Below are positions 1 to 9,301 of a stretch of DNA of 64,000 nucleotides, in pieces. Numbering within the stretch: position 1 is the stretch's first letter; every line of letters begins with the position of its first letter. Source of the stretch: Allobosea lathyri (GTDB lineage: Bacteria; Pseudomonadota; Alphaproteobacteria; Rhizobiales; Beijerinckiaceae); the NCBI RefSeq assembly GCF_900108245.1, contig NZ_FNUY01000008.1:124001-188000 (forward strand). The letters run 5' to 3'. The notes under the pieces are model-generated. The model was given only the letters and a program-made list of their open reading frames with translations. It was not told the DNA's origin and ran no database searches. The translations under genes were made by a program, and so were the position numbers.

Positions 1-27
1 TTCGCTAACGATTTCAGGGGGTTGCGG

Positions 28-102
28 TGGTGGGCGACACAGGGATCGAACCTGTGACCACTCCCGTGTGAAGGGAGTGCTCTACCGCTGAGCTAGTCGC
101 CC
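28..102 (-). tRNA. tRNA-Val (anticodon CAC)
   Basis: The reverse complement folds as a complete cloverleaf: a 7-bp acceptor stem opening GGGCGAC, a D-arm, an anticodon stem CTCCC/GGGAG with loop TTCACAC (anticodon CAC, valine codon GUG), and a T-arm with GGTTCGATCC. The 3' CCA is encoded at 28-30. It reads away from gph on the same strand, 37 bases downstream of its stop. Confidence 0.95.
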
Positions 103-139
103 GCACCGGCCCCTCTCCTAATCGGCGCGTCCGGCGGCG

Positions 140-829
140 TCAAGAAAGGATGGGCACGCGATCGAACACCTGCCTAACGGCGTCGGGCAGGGCGTCGAAA
201 TGCTGGATGACGAGATCCGGCTCGAGCGTCTCGATGGGAACGTCGGTATATCCGAAGGGCACGCAGATCGTGGGGATGCCGGCGGCGCGCGCGGTCGCGA
301 TATCGGTACGCGAATCGCCGATCATGACGGCACGGGCCGGATCGGCCTTTGCCGCCTCGATCGTCAATGTCAGGTGACGCGGGTCAGGCTTGTGGAAGGC
401 AAAGCTGTCGCGGCCGGCGACGGCTGCGAAACGATCCGTGATCTGGAAATGATCGAGGATCAGCCGCGTGTGCAGGATTGGCTTGTTGGTGCAGACCGCA
501 AGCGCGTAGCCCTCGGCCGAAAGCGCGTCGAGGGCAGCGAGCACGCCGTCATAAAGATAGCTGTTGGAGGCTACGTCCTCGGCATAGATCAGCAGGAAAT
601 CCTCGAAGAGCCGCTCCAGCGTCTCATCGTCGAGAGGCTTTCCGGAAACCCGGAAGCCGCGTTCGATCAATGCGCGCGCGCCGGCCCCGACCAGTTCGCG
701 CGCCCGCTCCAGCGGCAGCCCCGGCAGCCCCTCGCGGACCAGGATGACATTGAGCGTGCGCATGATATCGGGCGCCGTCTCGGCGAGGGTGCCGTCGAGA
801 TCGAAGACGACGATGGGGGGCAGGCTCAT
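140..829 (-). CDS. gph: Phosphoglycolate phosphatase (HAD family)
   Basis: A 229-residue HAD-superfamily phosphatase expected to hydrolyse 2-phosphoglycolate, a toxic by-product of DNA repair and oxygenase chemistry, in the cytoplasm. The HAD motifs are all present: I at the N-terminus (DLDGT, nucleophile and acid Asp), II (CTNKP), III (HKPDPRH) and IV (GDSRTD). I chose the ATG at 829 because it places motif I about nine residues from the start, as in the family. The open frame extends a further 90 codons upstream, but that part has no domain and contains the direct repeats at 882-925. Related HAD phosphatases cannot be excluded, but length and motifs fit Gph well. Confidence 0.85.
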   Translation of the reverse strand: MSLPPIVVFDLDGTLAETAPDIMRTLNVILVREGLPGLPLERARELVGAGARALIERGFRVSGKPLDDETLERLFEDFLLIYAEDVASNSYLYDGVLAALDALSAEGYALAVCTNKPILHTRLILDHFQITDRFAAVAGRDSFAFHKPDPRHLTLTIEAAKADPARAVMIGDSRTDIATARAAGIPTICVPFGYTDVPIETLEPDLVIQHFDALPDAVRQVFDRVPILS

Positions 830-881
830 GAATTGACCTCTGTCGCGTGCGGCATGCAGCTGCTTAAATGCGTTCGCGCGG

Positions 882-925
882 GGGTTTGCAAGCGCCGCAG
901 GCAGGGTTTGCAAGCGCCGCAGGGA
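882..925. repeat. Two tandem 22-bp direct repeats
   Basis: Two head-to-tail copies of a 22-bp unit containing TTTGCAAGCGCCGCAGG, differing at one base near the end. They lie in the intergenic space between the divergent gph and the exported protein gene at 1002. Position and two-helical-turn spacing would allow a regulatory role, but nothing proves one. Confidence 0.8.
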
Positions 926-1001
926 AGCTCCCCAAAACCGGCCCGCAAGGTGATATCGTTCTGGCGATTCGCGGCGAAGCTTCGCGGCAAGGATTGGTGC
1001 G

Positions 1002-1400
1002 ATGTCGAACACCCTCTCAGCATTGGCGGCCAAGGCGCGCCGCATCGCGTTGGCGAGCTGTCTGCTTGCAAGTCTGGCCATGCTTGCAAGTCCGGCCATG
1101 GCGGCGCCGTTCGAATTTGCGCCTGCGCCGCAGAACGACCTGAACCGGGTCTATCGCGTCGACAAGGCGACAGGCGAGGTCGGGGCCTGCCAGTTCCAGC
1201 TCAAGGAAGGCGGCGTCGGCATCACGATCTGCTTTCCGGCAGGCGAGGGGGCGGGCCCCCAGCCTCCCAGCGACTATTTGCTGATGCCGTCGCGGCACGA
1301 GCGCGAAGGCGGCATCTTCCGCGTCAACGTCCGCACCGGCGAGATGAGCATCTGCTACGTCTTCGACGACAAGGTCGTATGCACGCCCCAGGCGAAATAA
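1002..1400 (+). CDS. Small exported protein of unknown function
   Basis: A 132-residue protein with a clear Sec signal peptide: positive N-region, a hydrophobic stretch rich in LAS repeats, and a probable signal-peptidase site after AMA near residue 34. The mature part carries two similar segments, RVYRVDKATGEVGACQF and GIFRVNVRTGEMSICYVF. These look like an internal duplication of a beta-hairpin, each ending in a Cys, so disulphides in the periplasm are plausible. I do not recognise a named family. An 18-bp tandem duplication (1064-1099) falls exactly in the signal-peptide core. The gene stands alone, divergent from gph. Confidence 0.75.
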   Translation: MSNTLSALAAKARRIALASCLLASLAMLASPAMAAPFEFAPAPQNDLNRVYRVDKATGEVGACQFQLKEGGVGITICFPAGEGAGPQPPSDYLLMPSRHEREGGIFRVNVRTGEMSICYVFDDKVVCTPQAK

Positions 1401-1521
1401 GACGCTGTTTCAGCACCTGTATTGCGTGGATCATGTCGCCAGCATGCGGCGATGTGTGTCGGCATCTGCCGCGCGGACGTGTTAGACGGAGGGGAGATTT
1501 TACCGTTCGTCGAGGCTCGTC

Positions 1522-2973
1522 ATGCTCAAGCTCAATGATCCGTCCCTGCTGAAGTCGCAGTGCTACATCGATGGCGCCTGGATCGGCGAAGGTGTCGATC
1601 CCGTCGACAATCCCGCGACCGGCGTGGTGCTGGCGAAGGTGCCGCGTTTCGGCGCCGACGAGACCACCCGCGCGGTCGAGGCCGCCTCGCGCGCCTTCAA
1701 GCCCTGGGCCAAGAAATCAGCCAAGGAGCGCTCGGTGATCCTGCGCAAATGGTTCGACCTGATCATGGCCAATCAGGAGGATCTCGCCCAGATCATGACC
1801 GCCGAACAGGGCAAGCCCCTGACCGAAGCGCGCGGTGAGGTCGCCTATGCCGCCTCCTTCGTCGAGTTCTACGCCGAGGAGGCCAAGCGCATCTATGGCG
1901 AGACGATTCCCTCGCCCTTCCCGAATTCGCGCATCATCATCCAGAAGCAGCCTGTCGGCGTCTGCGCCGCGATCACGCCGTGGAATTTCCCGGCCGCGAT
2001 GATCACCCGCAAATGCGCCCCGGGCCTGGCTGCCGGCTGCACCTTCGTGGTCAAGCCCGCGCCCGACACACCGCTGACCGCGTTTGCGCTGGTCGAGCTC
2101 GCCGAACGCGCTGGCTTCCCCAAGGGCGTGATCAACATCCTGACCGGTGACGCGCAGGCGATCGGCGGCGTCATGACCTCGCACCCCGCCGTGCGCTTCA
2201 TCGGCTTCACGGGCTCGACGCCGGTCGGCAAGCTGCTGATGCAGCAGGCTGCCTCGACGGTGAAGAAGGTCGGGCTGGAACTGGGCGGCAATGCCCCTTT
2301 CATCGTCTTCGACGATGCCGACATCGATGCTGCCGTGCAGGGCGCGATTGCCGCGAAGTACCGCAACATGGGTCAGACCTGCGTCTGCACCAACCGCCTC
2401 TTCGTGCAGGAAGGCGTCCATGACGAGTTCGTCGCGAAATTCGCCGGCGAGGTCGCCAAGATGAAGGTCGGCAACGGCGTCGATGTCGGTGTCGTGCAGG
2501 GCCCGTTGATCAACGAGCGCGCCATCGAGAAGGTCGAGCGCCATGTCGCCGATGCCGTCGCTCATGGGGCAAAGGTCGTGGTCGGCGGCAAGCGCCACGC
2601 GCTGGGCCGCACCTTCTACGAGCCGACCGTGCTCTCGGGCGTCACCACCAAGATGCTGGTGACCAATGAGGAGACCTTCGGTCCCGTCGCGCCGGTCTAC
2701 CGCTTCAAGACCGAGGACGAGGTCGTGGCCATGGCCAACGACACGCCGTTCGGACTTGCCGCCTATTTCTACTCGAAGGATCTCGGCCGCGCCTTCCGCG
2801 TCGCCGAGGAACTCGAATATGGCATGGTCGGCATCAATTCGGCGATGCTGGGCACTGAGGTCGCGCCCTTCGGCGGCGTTAAGGAGTCCGGTCTCGGCCG
2901 CGAGGGCTCGCTGCACGGCATCGAGGAATTCGTCGAGATCAAGTACATGCTGATGGGCGGGCTTGGCGCGTGA
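1522..2973 (+). CDS. gabD: NAD(P)-dependent succinate-semialdehyde dehydrogenase
   Basis: A 483-residue aldehyde dehydrogenase that most closely fits GabD, which oxidises succinate semialdehyde to succinate in GABA breakdown. The ALDH hallmarks are present: the coenzyme motif FTGSTPVG, the [11 protein letters not shown] block with the catalytic Glu, and GQTCVC with nucleophile Cys287, a neighbouring Cys289 as in GabD. The C-terminal [14 protein letters not shown] block is also family-typical. The ATG at 1522 gives an N-terminus of normal length. The stop overlaps the GTG start of rpiA by four bases (GTGA), so the two genes are probably translationally coupled. A glutarate-semialdehyde role is possible, since these enzymes are promiscuous. 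Confidence 0.88.
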   Translation: MLKLNDPSLLKSQCYIDGAWIGEGVDPVDNPATGVVLAKVPRFGADETTRAVEAASRAFKPWAKKSAKERSVILRKWFDLIMANQEDLAQIMTAEQGKPLTEARGEVAYAASFVEFYAEEAKRIYGETIPSPFPNSRIIIQKQPVGVCAAITPWNFPAAMITRKCAPGLAAGCTFVVKPAPDTPLTAFALVELAERAGFPKGVINILTGDAQAIGGVMTSHPAVRFIGFTGSTPVGKLLMQQAASTVKKVGLELGGNAPFIVFDDADIDAAVQGAIAAKYRNMGQTCVCTNRLFVQEGVHDEFVAKFAGEVAKMKVGNGVDVGVVQGPLINERAIEKVERHVADAVAHGAKVVVGGKRHALGRTFYEPTVLSGVTTKMLVTNEETFGPVAPVYRFKTEDEVVAMANDTPFGLAAYFYSKDLGRAFRVAEELEYGMVGINSAMLGTEVAPFGGVKESGLGREGSLHGIEEFVEIKYMLMGGLGA

Positions 2974-3671
2974 CTGCGGACGATCTGAAGAAGCAGGCCG
3001 CAGCGCGCGCGCTCGAACTGGTCCAGCCGGGAATGCGGCTGGGCCTGGGCACTGGCTCGACGGCTAAGCACTTCGTCGATCTGCTCGGCGAGCGTGTCGC
3101 CGCCGGGCTCGATGTCATCTGCGTCGCCACCTCGGAGGCGACGCAGGCGCAGGCCTTGTCGCTGGCTATTCCGATGTCGACCCTCGACGAAACGCCGGAA
3201 CTCGATCTGACGGTCGATGGCGCCGACGAGCTCGACAGTGCCTTGCGCCTGATCAAGGGCGGCGGCGCGGCGCTATTGCGCGAAAAGATCGTGGCTGCCG
3301 CCTCCAGGCGCATGGTCGTGATTGCCGATGACGGCAAGCTCGTAGGCAAGCTCGGGCGCTTTCCGCTACCGATCGAGGTCGTGCCGTTCGGCCTGGAGGT
3401 GACGCGCCGCGCGGTGGCCAAGGCGATCGCCGAAGCGGGCGCGGCGGGCGAACTGACCCTGCGCAAACGGCCGGACGGTGAAGTTCTCGTAACCGATGGC
3501 GGCCACTACATCCTCGACGCGCATCTGGGCACGATCGACCATCCCGAGGCTTTGGCCCAGGCGCTGAATATCGTGCCCGGCGTTGTCGAGCACGGCTTGT
3601 TCATTGGTCTGGCAGCCATGGCCATCCTTGCCGGCGCTGGCGGTCTGACCATTCTCGGCGCCGCCGAATAG
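2970..3671 (+). CDS. rpiA: Ribose-5-phosphate isomerase A
   Basis: A 233-residue enzyme interconverting ribose 5-phosphate and ribulose 5-phosphate in the pentose phosphate pathway. The RpiA signatures are clear: [15 protein letters not shown] (phosphate loop), TVDGADELD (catalytic Asp region), [16 protein letters not shown] and the C-terminal TDGGHYILD. Length matches the family. Translation starts at GTG 2970, overlapping the gabD stop. In many rhizobia rpiA is followed by a DUF2059 gene and gor. Here the DUF2059 gene follows, but gor lies about 7 kb further on. Confidence 0.95.
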   Translation: MTADDLKKQAAARALELVQPGMRLGLGTGSTAKHFVDLLGERVAAGLDVICVATSEATQAQALSLAIPMSTLDETPELDLTVDGADELDSALRLIKGGGAALLREKIVAAASRRMVVIADDGKLVGKLGRFPLPIEVVPFGLEVTRRAVAKAIAEAGAAGELTLRKRPDGEVLVTDGGHYILDAHLGTIDHPEALAQALNIVPGVVEHGLFIGLAAMAILAGAGGLTILGAAE

Positions 3672-3812
3672 TCCGGTTTCGTCGGAAAACCGGTTTCCAC
3701 TTTTCGGCGTCATGCTCTAAGGAACGCCTGAATATGCTGTCGCAATCAGCGGCGGCGGCGAAGCGTCGCCAGCACGGCGGGTCTGTTCGCTGTATGATGA
3801 AGGGGCTCTGCC

Positions 3813-4313
3813 ATGATCCGTCACCACCTTGCCTATGCGGCTCTCAGCCTGGCGCTTCTGTGCGGCGCTCCGGCCTTTGCCCAGACGCCCGCCTTGTCGC
3901 CGAGCCATCTTCAGGTCGCGCGTGAAATCGTCGATCTGACCGGCGTGTCGCAGAACATCGACGGCATCTACGCGGAGTTCGCAGACAATACCAAGCAGAT
4001 GGTCGGCACGACCCGGCCCGAAATGGTCAAGGACGTGAACGAGGTCCTGCTGGCCCTCAAGCCCGAAGCCGACAAGCGCAGCGAAGAGGTCACCAAGACC
4101 GCGGTCGAGATCTTCGCACGGAAGATGACGGAAGCCGACCTCAAGGAGGTCCTGGCCTTCTTCAAGTCGCCGGTAGGCCAGCGTTATTCGGCGCTGCGGC
4201 CGCAGGCGATGGAAGAGATCTACAAGGTGCTCCAGCCCTGGAGCGTCCAGACCAGCAACTACCTCTTCGACCGTTTCTCGCAGGAAATGCGCAAGCGCGG
4301 CCATCAGCTCTGA
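3813..4313 (+). CDS. Exported DUF2059 protein
   Basis: A 166-residue protein with a Sec signal peptide (cleavage probably after AFA, near residue 23) and a helical DUF2059 domain. The domain is recognisable by the ADLKEVLAFFKSPVGQRY block and the amphipathic helices around it. DUF2059 proteins are periplasmic and of unknown function. The position after rpiA is conserved in Hyphomicrobiales as I recall it. A strong hairpin terminator follows at 4362, so transcription of this cluster ends here. Confidence 0.85.
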   Translation: MIRHHLAYAALSLALLCGAPAFAQTPALSPSHLQVAREIVDLTGVSQNIDGIYAEFADNTKQMVGTTRPEMVKDVNEVLLALKPEADKRSEEVTKTAVEIFARKMTEADLKEVLAFFKSPVGQRYSALRPQAMEEIYKVLQPWSVQTSNYLFDRFSQEMRKRGHQL

Positions 4314-4361
4314 GGCTTCGCCGCGAGGCCCCGCTTCTTTTTGTCTGATCGAGACCTATCG

Positions 4362-4397
4362 AGGCCGCCGGCAGCATTGCGCATCGGCGGCCTTTTT
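4362..4397 (+). terminator. Rho-independent terminator after the DUF2059 gene
   Basis: A perfect 9-bp stem AGGCCGCCG/CGGCGGCCT with a 14-base loop, followed directly by a T-run. It sits 48 bases after the DUF2059 stop and 17 bases before the end of the convergent permease gene. Confidence 0.85.
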
Positions 4398-4413
4398 CAT
4401 GCGCGGGACCACC

Positions 4414-5832
4414 TCAGTTGACTGGCCCGCTTCGGCCGAGATCGTCCATCGCCGGTTCGGCCGGACGCACGCCGCTGGCGCGGTTGACCAGCACGGTGAC
4501 GATCCAGAGCAGCACGCCGATGCCGATCAGGACGCCCGCGATCTTGTATTGAACCGGGTCGCGGCCGGTCCAGGGGCCGGCGAAGAAGGCACAGGCGAGC
4601 GCGCCCACAACCGGCAGGGCGGTCGGTGTCCGGAAATGACTGTGCTCCACCTTGTCCTTGCGCAGCACCAGCACGGCGATGTTAACGACGGTGAACACAC
4701 ACAGCAGCAGCAGCGCCGTGGTGCCGCCCAGCGCAGGCACCTCGCCGACGAAGGTGATCAATGCAAAGGCGAGCAGGGTCGTGAAGCCGATCGCGATATA
4801 GGGCGTGCGCCGGGTCGCATGGACCTTGCCCAGCAGGGCAGGCAGCACGTGCTCGCGGCTCATGCCGTAGACCAGCCGGCTTGCCATCAGCATGTTGATC
4901 AAGGCGCTATTGGCGACCGCGAACATGGTGATGAAGCCGAAGACCCAGATCGGAAAATTTGGCGCGCCGGCCTGCACCACCTTGAGCAGGGGCGTCTCGC
5001 CTTCGCCGAGCTGTTCGGGCGGCACCAGCGTGATCGCCGAGATCGAGACGAGGACATAGATCACACCGGTAATGACGAGGCCCGCCAGCAGAACCTTCGG
5101 GAAGATGCGGCTCGGGTTCTGGCATTCCTCGGCCATGTTGACGGAATCCTCGAAGCCGACCATGGCGAAGAAGGCAAGCGTCGTCGCCGCGATCACCGGC
5201 CAGAACAGGCCGCCATCGCCAGTCGCCTTGAATTCCAGCACGCGCGAAACGTCGCCCTGACCCGCCATGATCGCCATCAAGCCGATGGTGATGATGATCA
5301 GCAGACCGGTCAGCTCGACGCAGGTCAGCACGACATTGGCCTTCACGCTTTCGCCGACGCCGCGCAGGTTGACCGCGGCTACGAGCGCCATGAAACCAAG
5401 CCCGATCAGCGTGATGCCGATCCCGCCGGACAGGCCGAGCCCGAAGGCGCTCGACATGTTCGCGGCGAAGGCGCGCGATGCGGTCGAGGCCGAGGTGATG
5501 CCGGAGCACATCACCGCGAAGGCGACGATGAAGGTGATGAAGTGGATGCCGAAGGCCTTGTGCGTGTAGAGCGCCGCACCGGCCGCCTTCGGGTATTTCG
5601 TGACGAGCTCAAGATAGCTGAAGGCGGTGACCATCGCGACGATGAAGGCCACGAGAAAAGGTAGCCAGACCACACCACCAACCTGATTGGCGACCTGGCC
5701 GGTCAGGGCGTAGATGCCGGTGCCCAGGATGTCGCCGACAATGAAAAGCAGCAGAAGCCAGGGGCCCATCACGCGATGAAGGCTGGGTTCGGCCGCTGGC
5801 GTCGCGGTCGCGGAAAGCGTCGTATCGCTCAT
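4414..5832 (-). CDS. APC-family amino acid permease
   Basis: A 472-residue inner-membrane protein with about twelve hydrophobic segments. The first membrane segment holds the APC signature GDILGTGIYALTG, the broken helix that contacts the substrate carboxylate and amine. KYPKAAGAALYTHKAFG in TM3 and GFEDSVNMAEE in the TM6-loop region are typical of the cationic or general amino acid branch. It probably imports amino acids by proton symport; the substrate cannot be read from sequence. The ATG at 5832 has a GGAGAA ribosome site six bases upstream. It is monocistronic and convergent with the DUF2059 gene. Confidence 0.85.
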   Translation of the reverse strand: MSDTTLSATATPAAEPSLHRVMGPWLLLLFIVGDILGTGIYALTGQVANQVGGVVWLPFLVAFIVAMVTAFSYLELVTKYPKAAGAALYTHKAFGIHFITFIVAFAVMCSGITSASTASRAFAANMSSAFGLGLSGGIGITLIGLGFMALVAAVNLRGVGESVKANVVLTCVELTGLLIIITIGLMAIMAGQGDVSRVLEFKATGDGGLFWPVIAATTLAFFAMVGFEDSVNMAEECQNPSRIFPKVLLAGLVITGVIYVLVSISAITLVPPEQLGEGETPLLKVVQAGAPNFPIWVFGFITMFAVANSALINMLMASRLVYGMSREHVLPALLGKVHATRRTPYIAIGFTTLLAFALITFVGEVPALGGTTALLLLCVFTVVNIAVLVLRKDKVEHSHFRTPTALPVVGALACAFFAGPWTGRDPVQYKIAGVLIGIGVLLWIVTVLVNRASGVRPAEPAMDDLGRSGPVN

Positions 5833-6008
5833 GAAGCGTTCTCCGGAGGGCGGGGCGCGGCGCGATCACTCACGCAGGCCCGGCCTTACAGCAACACATT
5901 CACGCCACATTTGTTCAACGTCAAACCCTGCTTCTCGGGCGAAGCGGAATCCAGGCGCTGAAAACTGGAAGACGATGCCCGCGGCAGGGCCGGGCATGAT
6001 GGCAGCCT

Positions 6009-7508
6009 TTAATCCTCGGCGGCCTTGAAGCGGTTCAGGCCTTTCATCACGAAAGGCGCGACAAGCGCGATGAAGGCGAGGCCGAGCAGCGTTGCCGAGA
6101 TCGGGTTCTCGAGCAGGATCATCGGATCGCCCAGGCTGATCTGCAGCGCGCGCCGCAGCTGCGCCTCCGCCATCGGCCCAAGGATGAGCCCCACCACCAT
6201 CGGGGCGACGGGATAGTCGTAGCGCCGCATGAGATAGCCGAGATAGCCGAAGACGAAGAGCATGCTGAGCTCGACCGGCGAGGCGTTGACGGCAAGCGTG
6301 CCCATGGTCGCGAAGACCAGGATGCCGGCATAGAGCCAGGGCTGCGGGATCGCCAGGAGCCGGACCCAGATTCCGATAAGCGGCAGGTTGATGATCACCA
6401 GCATGACGTTGGCGATGAACAGCGAGGCGATCAGGCCCCAGACCAGGTCGGGCTTCTCGGCAAACAGCAGCGGGCCGGGGTTGAGCCCGTATTGCTGGAA
6501 GCCGGCGAGCATGATTGCCGCCGTCGCCGAGGTCGGCAGGCCCAGCGTCAGCAGCGGCACAAGTGTACCCGCCGCCGAGGCGTTGTTGGCGGCCTCGGGG
6601 CCCGCGACGCCCTCGATCGCGCCCTTGCCGAACTCGTCGGGATATTTGCAGAGCCGGCGCTCGGTTGAATAGGACAGAAACGTCGGAACCTCGGCGCCGC
6701 CCGCCGGCAAAGCGCCGATCGGGAAGCCGAAGGCGGTGCCGCGCAACCAGGGCGCCCAGGAACGCTTCCAGTCCTGCTTGGTCATCCAGAGCGAGCCCTT
6801 GATCGGGATGATCTCCTCAGGGGCATGTGCGCGGCGCGAGGCGACATAGAGCGCCTCGCCGACCGCAAACAGGCCGACCGCAAGCGTGGTGACCTCGACA
6901 CCGTTCAGGAGATCGGGCACGCCGAATGTCAGCCGTGCCTGCCCGGTCAGCTTGTCGATGCCGATGAGGCCGAGCGTGATGCCGATGAACAGGCTGGTCA
7001 GCCCGCGCAGCGGGGAATCGCCGAATGTCGCGGAGACCGTGACGAAAGCGACGATCATCAGCGCAAAATAGTCCCACGGACCGAATTTGACGGCGATTTC
7101 GACGAGCCAGGGCGCCAGGAAGGCAAGCCCGAAGGTGGCGATCGTGCCGGCCACGAAAGAGCCGATCGCCGCTGTCGAAAGGGCAGGGCCGCCGCGGCCG
7201 GCCTTGGCCATTTTCGAGCCTTCGAGAGCTGTCGCAAGCGAAGCGCTTTCTCCGGGCGCGTTGAGCAGGATGGCCGTGGTCGAGCCGCCATACATGCCGC
7301 CGTAATAGATGCCGGCGAACATGATCATCGAGCCGGCAGGGTCGAGCTTGAAGGTGACGGGCAGCAGCAGCGCCACGGTGAGCGCCGGCCCGATCCCCGG
7401 CAGCACGCCGACAGCGGTGCCAAGGAAGACGCCGACGAGGCAAAACAGCAGCTTGCTCGGCTCGAGAGCGACGCTGAAGCCGTGCATAAGGGCGAGTGTG
7501 GTTTCCAT
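6009..7508 (-). CDS. tctA: Tripartite tricarboxylate transporter, large permease (TctA)
   Basis: A 499-residue polytopic membrane protein of the TctA family, the large subunit of the sodium-driven tripartite tricarboxylate transporter. Family landmarks include [17 protein letters not shown] near the N-terminus and [20 protein letters not shown], followed by a second pseudo-symmetrical half with [19 protein letters not shown] and [16 protein letters not shown]. It is the last gene of the tctC-tctB-tctA unit, 12 bases after tctB. The substrate is unknown; TctC-type systems carry citrate and other carboxylates, including terephthalate in some bacteria. Confidence 0.92.
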   Translation of the reverse strand: METTLALMHGFSVALEPSKLLFCLVGVFLGTAVGVLPGIGPALTVALLLPVTFKLDPAGSMIMFAGIYYGGMYGGSTTAILLNAPGESASLATALEGSKMAKAGRGGPALSTAAIGSFVAGTIATFGLAFLAPWLVEIAVKFGPWDYFALMIVAFVTVSATFGDSPLRGLTSLFIGITLGLIGIDKLTGQARLTFGVPDLLNGVEVTTLAVGLFAVGEALYVASRRAHAPEEIIPIKGSLWMTKQDWKRSWAPWLRGTAFGFPIGALPAGGAEVPTFLSYSTERRLCKYPDEFGKGAIEGVAGPEAANNASAAGTLVPLLTLGLPTSATAAIMLAGFQQYGLNPGPLLFAEKPDLVWGLIASLFIANVMLVIINLPLIGIWVRLLAIPQPWLYAGILVFATMGTLAVNASPVELSMLFVFGYLGYLMRRYDYPVAPMVVGLILGPMAEAQLRRALQISLGDPMILLENPISATLLGLAFIALVAPFVMKGLNRFKAAED

Positions 7509-7520
7509 GATCGGCCGCCC

Positions 7521-8000
7521 TCAGAGGAACAGATGTTCGAGCGGCCCCACCGGGAGCAGCAGGGTCAGGAGCTTGGCGAAGACCAGGAAGATCACGAGGC
7601 CGAGCACGAATCCGATGAGCGCATCGACGGCCAGCGCCCTGCGGCCGAAGCCACGCGCCGTGCAGGCAAAGACGATGGTGATGGCAACGATGAAGCCGCC
7701 GCCGAGCGCGATGCAGGCGATGAGGCCGATCAGGCCGGCCACGATCCAGATAAGGGCCGACCGGTCTGCCGGCTCCGGCTTGGGCAGGCCCTCGCGGAAG
7801 GCGACGAAGAAATGCGCCAGGCCAAGCAGGACGAGACCGACGCAGACCACATAGGGCATGGCGGTCGGGCCAATGCCGTAATTCGAGGTGATCGTCTGCT
7901 GCGAGGCGTCGTAGGCGACGAAGGCGGCAACGATCAGCAGCAGCACGCCCACGAGCAAGGCCGGCCTGTCGGCACTTCCAGTCAGTTTTTGGTTCGTCAT
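7521..8000 (-). CDS. tctB: Tripartite tricarboxylate transporter, small permease (TctB)
   Basis: A 159-residue membrane protein with four predicted transmembrane helices and the poorly conserved TctB fold. Identification rests on size, hydropathy and its place between tctC and tctA. The segment beginning NYGIGPTAMPYVVC is typical. With TctA it forms the membrane part of the transporter. It is separated from tctC by 111 bases that hold a hairpin (8063-8086). Confidence 0.87.
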   Translation of the reverse strand: MTNQKLTGSADRPALLVGVLLLIVAAFVAYDASQQTITSNYGIGPTAMPYVVCVGLVLLGLAHFFVAFREGLPKPEPADRSALIWIVAGLIGLIACIALGGGFIVAITIVFACTARGFGRRALAVDALIGFVLGLVIFLVFAKLLTLLLPVGPLEHLFL

Positions 8001-8062
8001 GGCTGGTCCAGGGGGCTGCTGAGGCGGTTGCCGCGTCGCGGGGAGAGGGACTTCAGGCGAGA

Positions 8063-8086
8063 AAGGGGCCGGTCTCCCGGCCCCTT
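8063..8086 (-). terminator. Hairpin between tctC and tctB
   Basis: A 10-bp perfect stem AAGGGGCCGG/CCGGCCCCTT with a four-base loop lies in the tctC-tctB gap, followed on the minus strand by a short T-rich stretch. It could partly terminate transcription or protect the tctC 3' end, so that the binding protein is made in excess over the permeases. Confidence 0.6.
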
Positions 8087-8111
8087 GCCCATTTTCAGCG
8101 GTGCCGGCGGC

Positions 8112-9077
8112 TCACTTCACGAGGCCGACATCGTGCATGACCTTGGAGACGCGCGCCTCCTCGGCCTTCTGGAAGGCCTCGAACTCTGCGCCGCCGAGAT
8201 AGGCGTCATCCCACCCGCGGGCCTTGAGGATCTCGGCCCATTCCTTGGTCTTGGTCAGCTTCTCGACCGCGTCGGACAGCGTCTTGCGCTGCTGGGCGCT
8301 GAGGCCGGGAGGAGCCACGACCGAACGCCAGTTCAGCAGTTCCAGATTGATGCCCTGCTCCTTGAGGGTCGGGGCATCGGGAGCGTTTGCGAGGCGCTTG
8401 GACGAGGAGACGCCGATGACGCGCAGCTTGCCGGCCTTGATCTGGCCTTCGAACTCGCCATAGCCGGAAATGCCGGCGGTCACGCGCCCGCCGAGCATCG
8501 CGGCCAAAGCTTCGCCGCCGCCCGAGAACGGGATGTAATTGATCTTCTTGGCGTCGGCGCCGACTGCATCGGCAAACAGGGCGGCGAGGATGTGGTCGGT
8601 GCCGCCGGCCGAGCCGCCTGCCCAGGTCACCTTGGCCGGATCGGCCTTGACGCGATCGGCTAGGTCCTTGGCGGTCTTGATCGGCGAGTCCGTCGGCACG
8701 ACGATGACTTCGGCCTCGGCGGTGAGCCGCGCGATCGGCGTCGTCTGCGACAGGTTGACCGGCGACTTGTTGAGCAGGATGGCGCCGACCATGACGAAGC
8801 CGTTGACCATCAGCTGGGAGCCGTCGCCCTTGGCGCCGTTGATCAGCTGGGCGAGGCCGATGGTGCCGCCGGCGCCGGTCACGTTGACGACCTGCACGCT
8901 CTTGGCGATGCCGGATGCCATCAGCGCCTGCTGCATGGAGCGGGCGGTGCCGTCCCAGCCGCCGCCGGGCGAGGCGGGCGCCATGATCTTGAGTTCGAGC
9001 TGAGCGAAGGCTGCCGTCGAGAGTGCCGCCAGCGCGACTGCCGTCAGCGCGGTACGCTTCAGAATGGATGTCAGCAT
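8112..9077 (-). CDS. tctC: Tripartite tricarboxylate transporter substrate-binding protein (TctC/Bug)
   Basis: A 321-residue periplasmic solute-binding protein of the Bug/TctC family. It has a Sec signal peptide ending AFAQ. The ligand-pocket signature [18 protein letters not shown] is that of TctC proper, binding a carboxylate through two ordered waters. The C-terminal motif [18 protein letters not shown] is also typical. I chose the ATG at 9077 for its GGAGGA ribosome site and the signal peptide directly after it; the open frame runs 26 codons further. It is first in a three-gene transporter operon, with no regulator adjacent. Confidence 0.92.
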   Translation of the reverse strand: MLTSILKRTALTAVALAALSTAAFAQLELKIMAPASPGGGWDGTARSMQQALMASGIAKSVQVVNVTGAGGTIGLAQLINGAKGDGSQLMVNGFVMVGAILLNKSPVNLSQTTPIARLTAEAEVIVVPTDSPIKTAKDLADRVKADPAKVTWAGGSAGGTDHILAALFADAVGADAKKINYIPFSGGGEALAAMLGGRVTAGISGYGEFEGQIKAGKLRVIGVSSSKRLANAPDAPTLKEQGINLELLNWRSVVAPPGLSAQQRKTLSDAVEKLTKTKEWAEILKARGWDDAYLGGAEFEAFQKAEEARVSKVMHDVGLVK

Positions 9078-9301
9078 GAGTTCCTCCGCTCGCGGATTTT
9101 CCGCGCATTTATTAGGGCAATCTGGCCAGTGGCACCTTGCCGCATCTCGCGTCAATTGCGCCTGATTGCATAATCATAAGTCAAGAGATTTCGTCCGACA
9201 GACGAGTTGGTGATGGTTCTGCGCCCTTCGTTCTACGTCTTTCCGCGGCGAGAGCTACAAGTCTCTGGTCGCTTCGGGCGCGATGGCGTAAGCGCTGCGC
9301 A

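Noticed and set aside
3672..3812. GGAAC at 3720 as another EcfG promoter for the DUF2059 gene
   Set aside because: The expected CGTT is replaced by CAAT at the correct distance.
4399..5664. A 421-codon plus-strand frame opposite the APC permease gene
   Set aside because: Its translation is charged, repetitive and without domains, and the minus strand encodes a clear permease.
6825..8663. A 612-codon plus-strand frame opposite the tctA, tctB and tctC genes
   Set aside because: It is His/Asp/Arg-rich nonsense typical of antisense frames in high-GC DNA, and three well-marked genes lie on the other strand.
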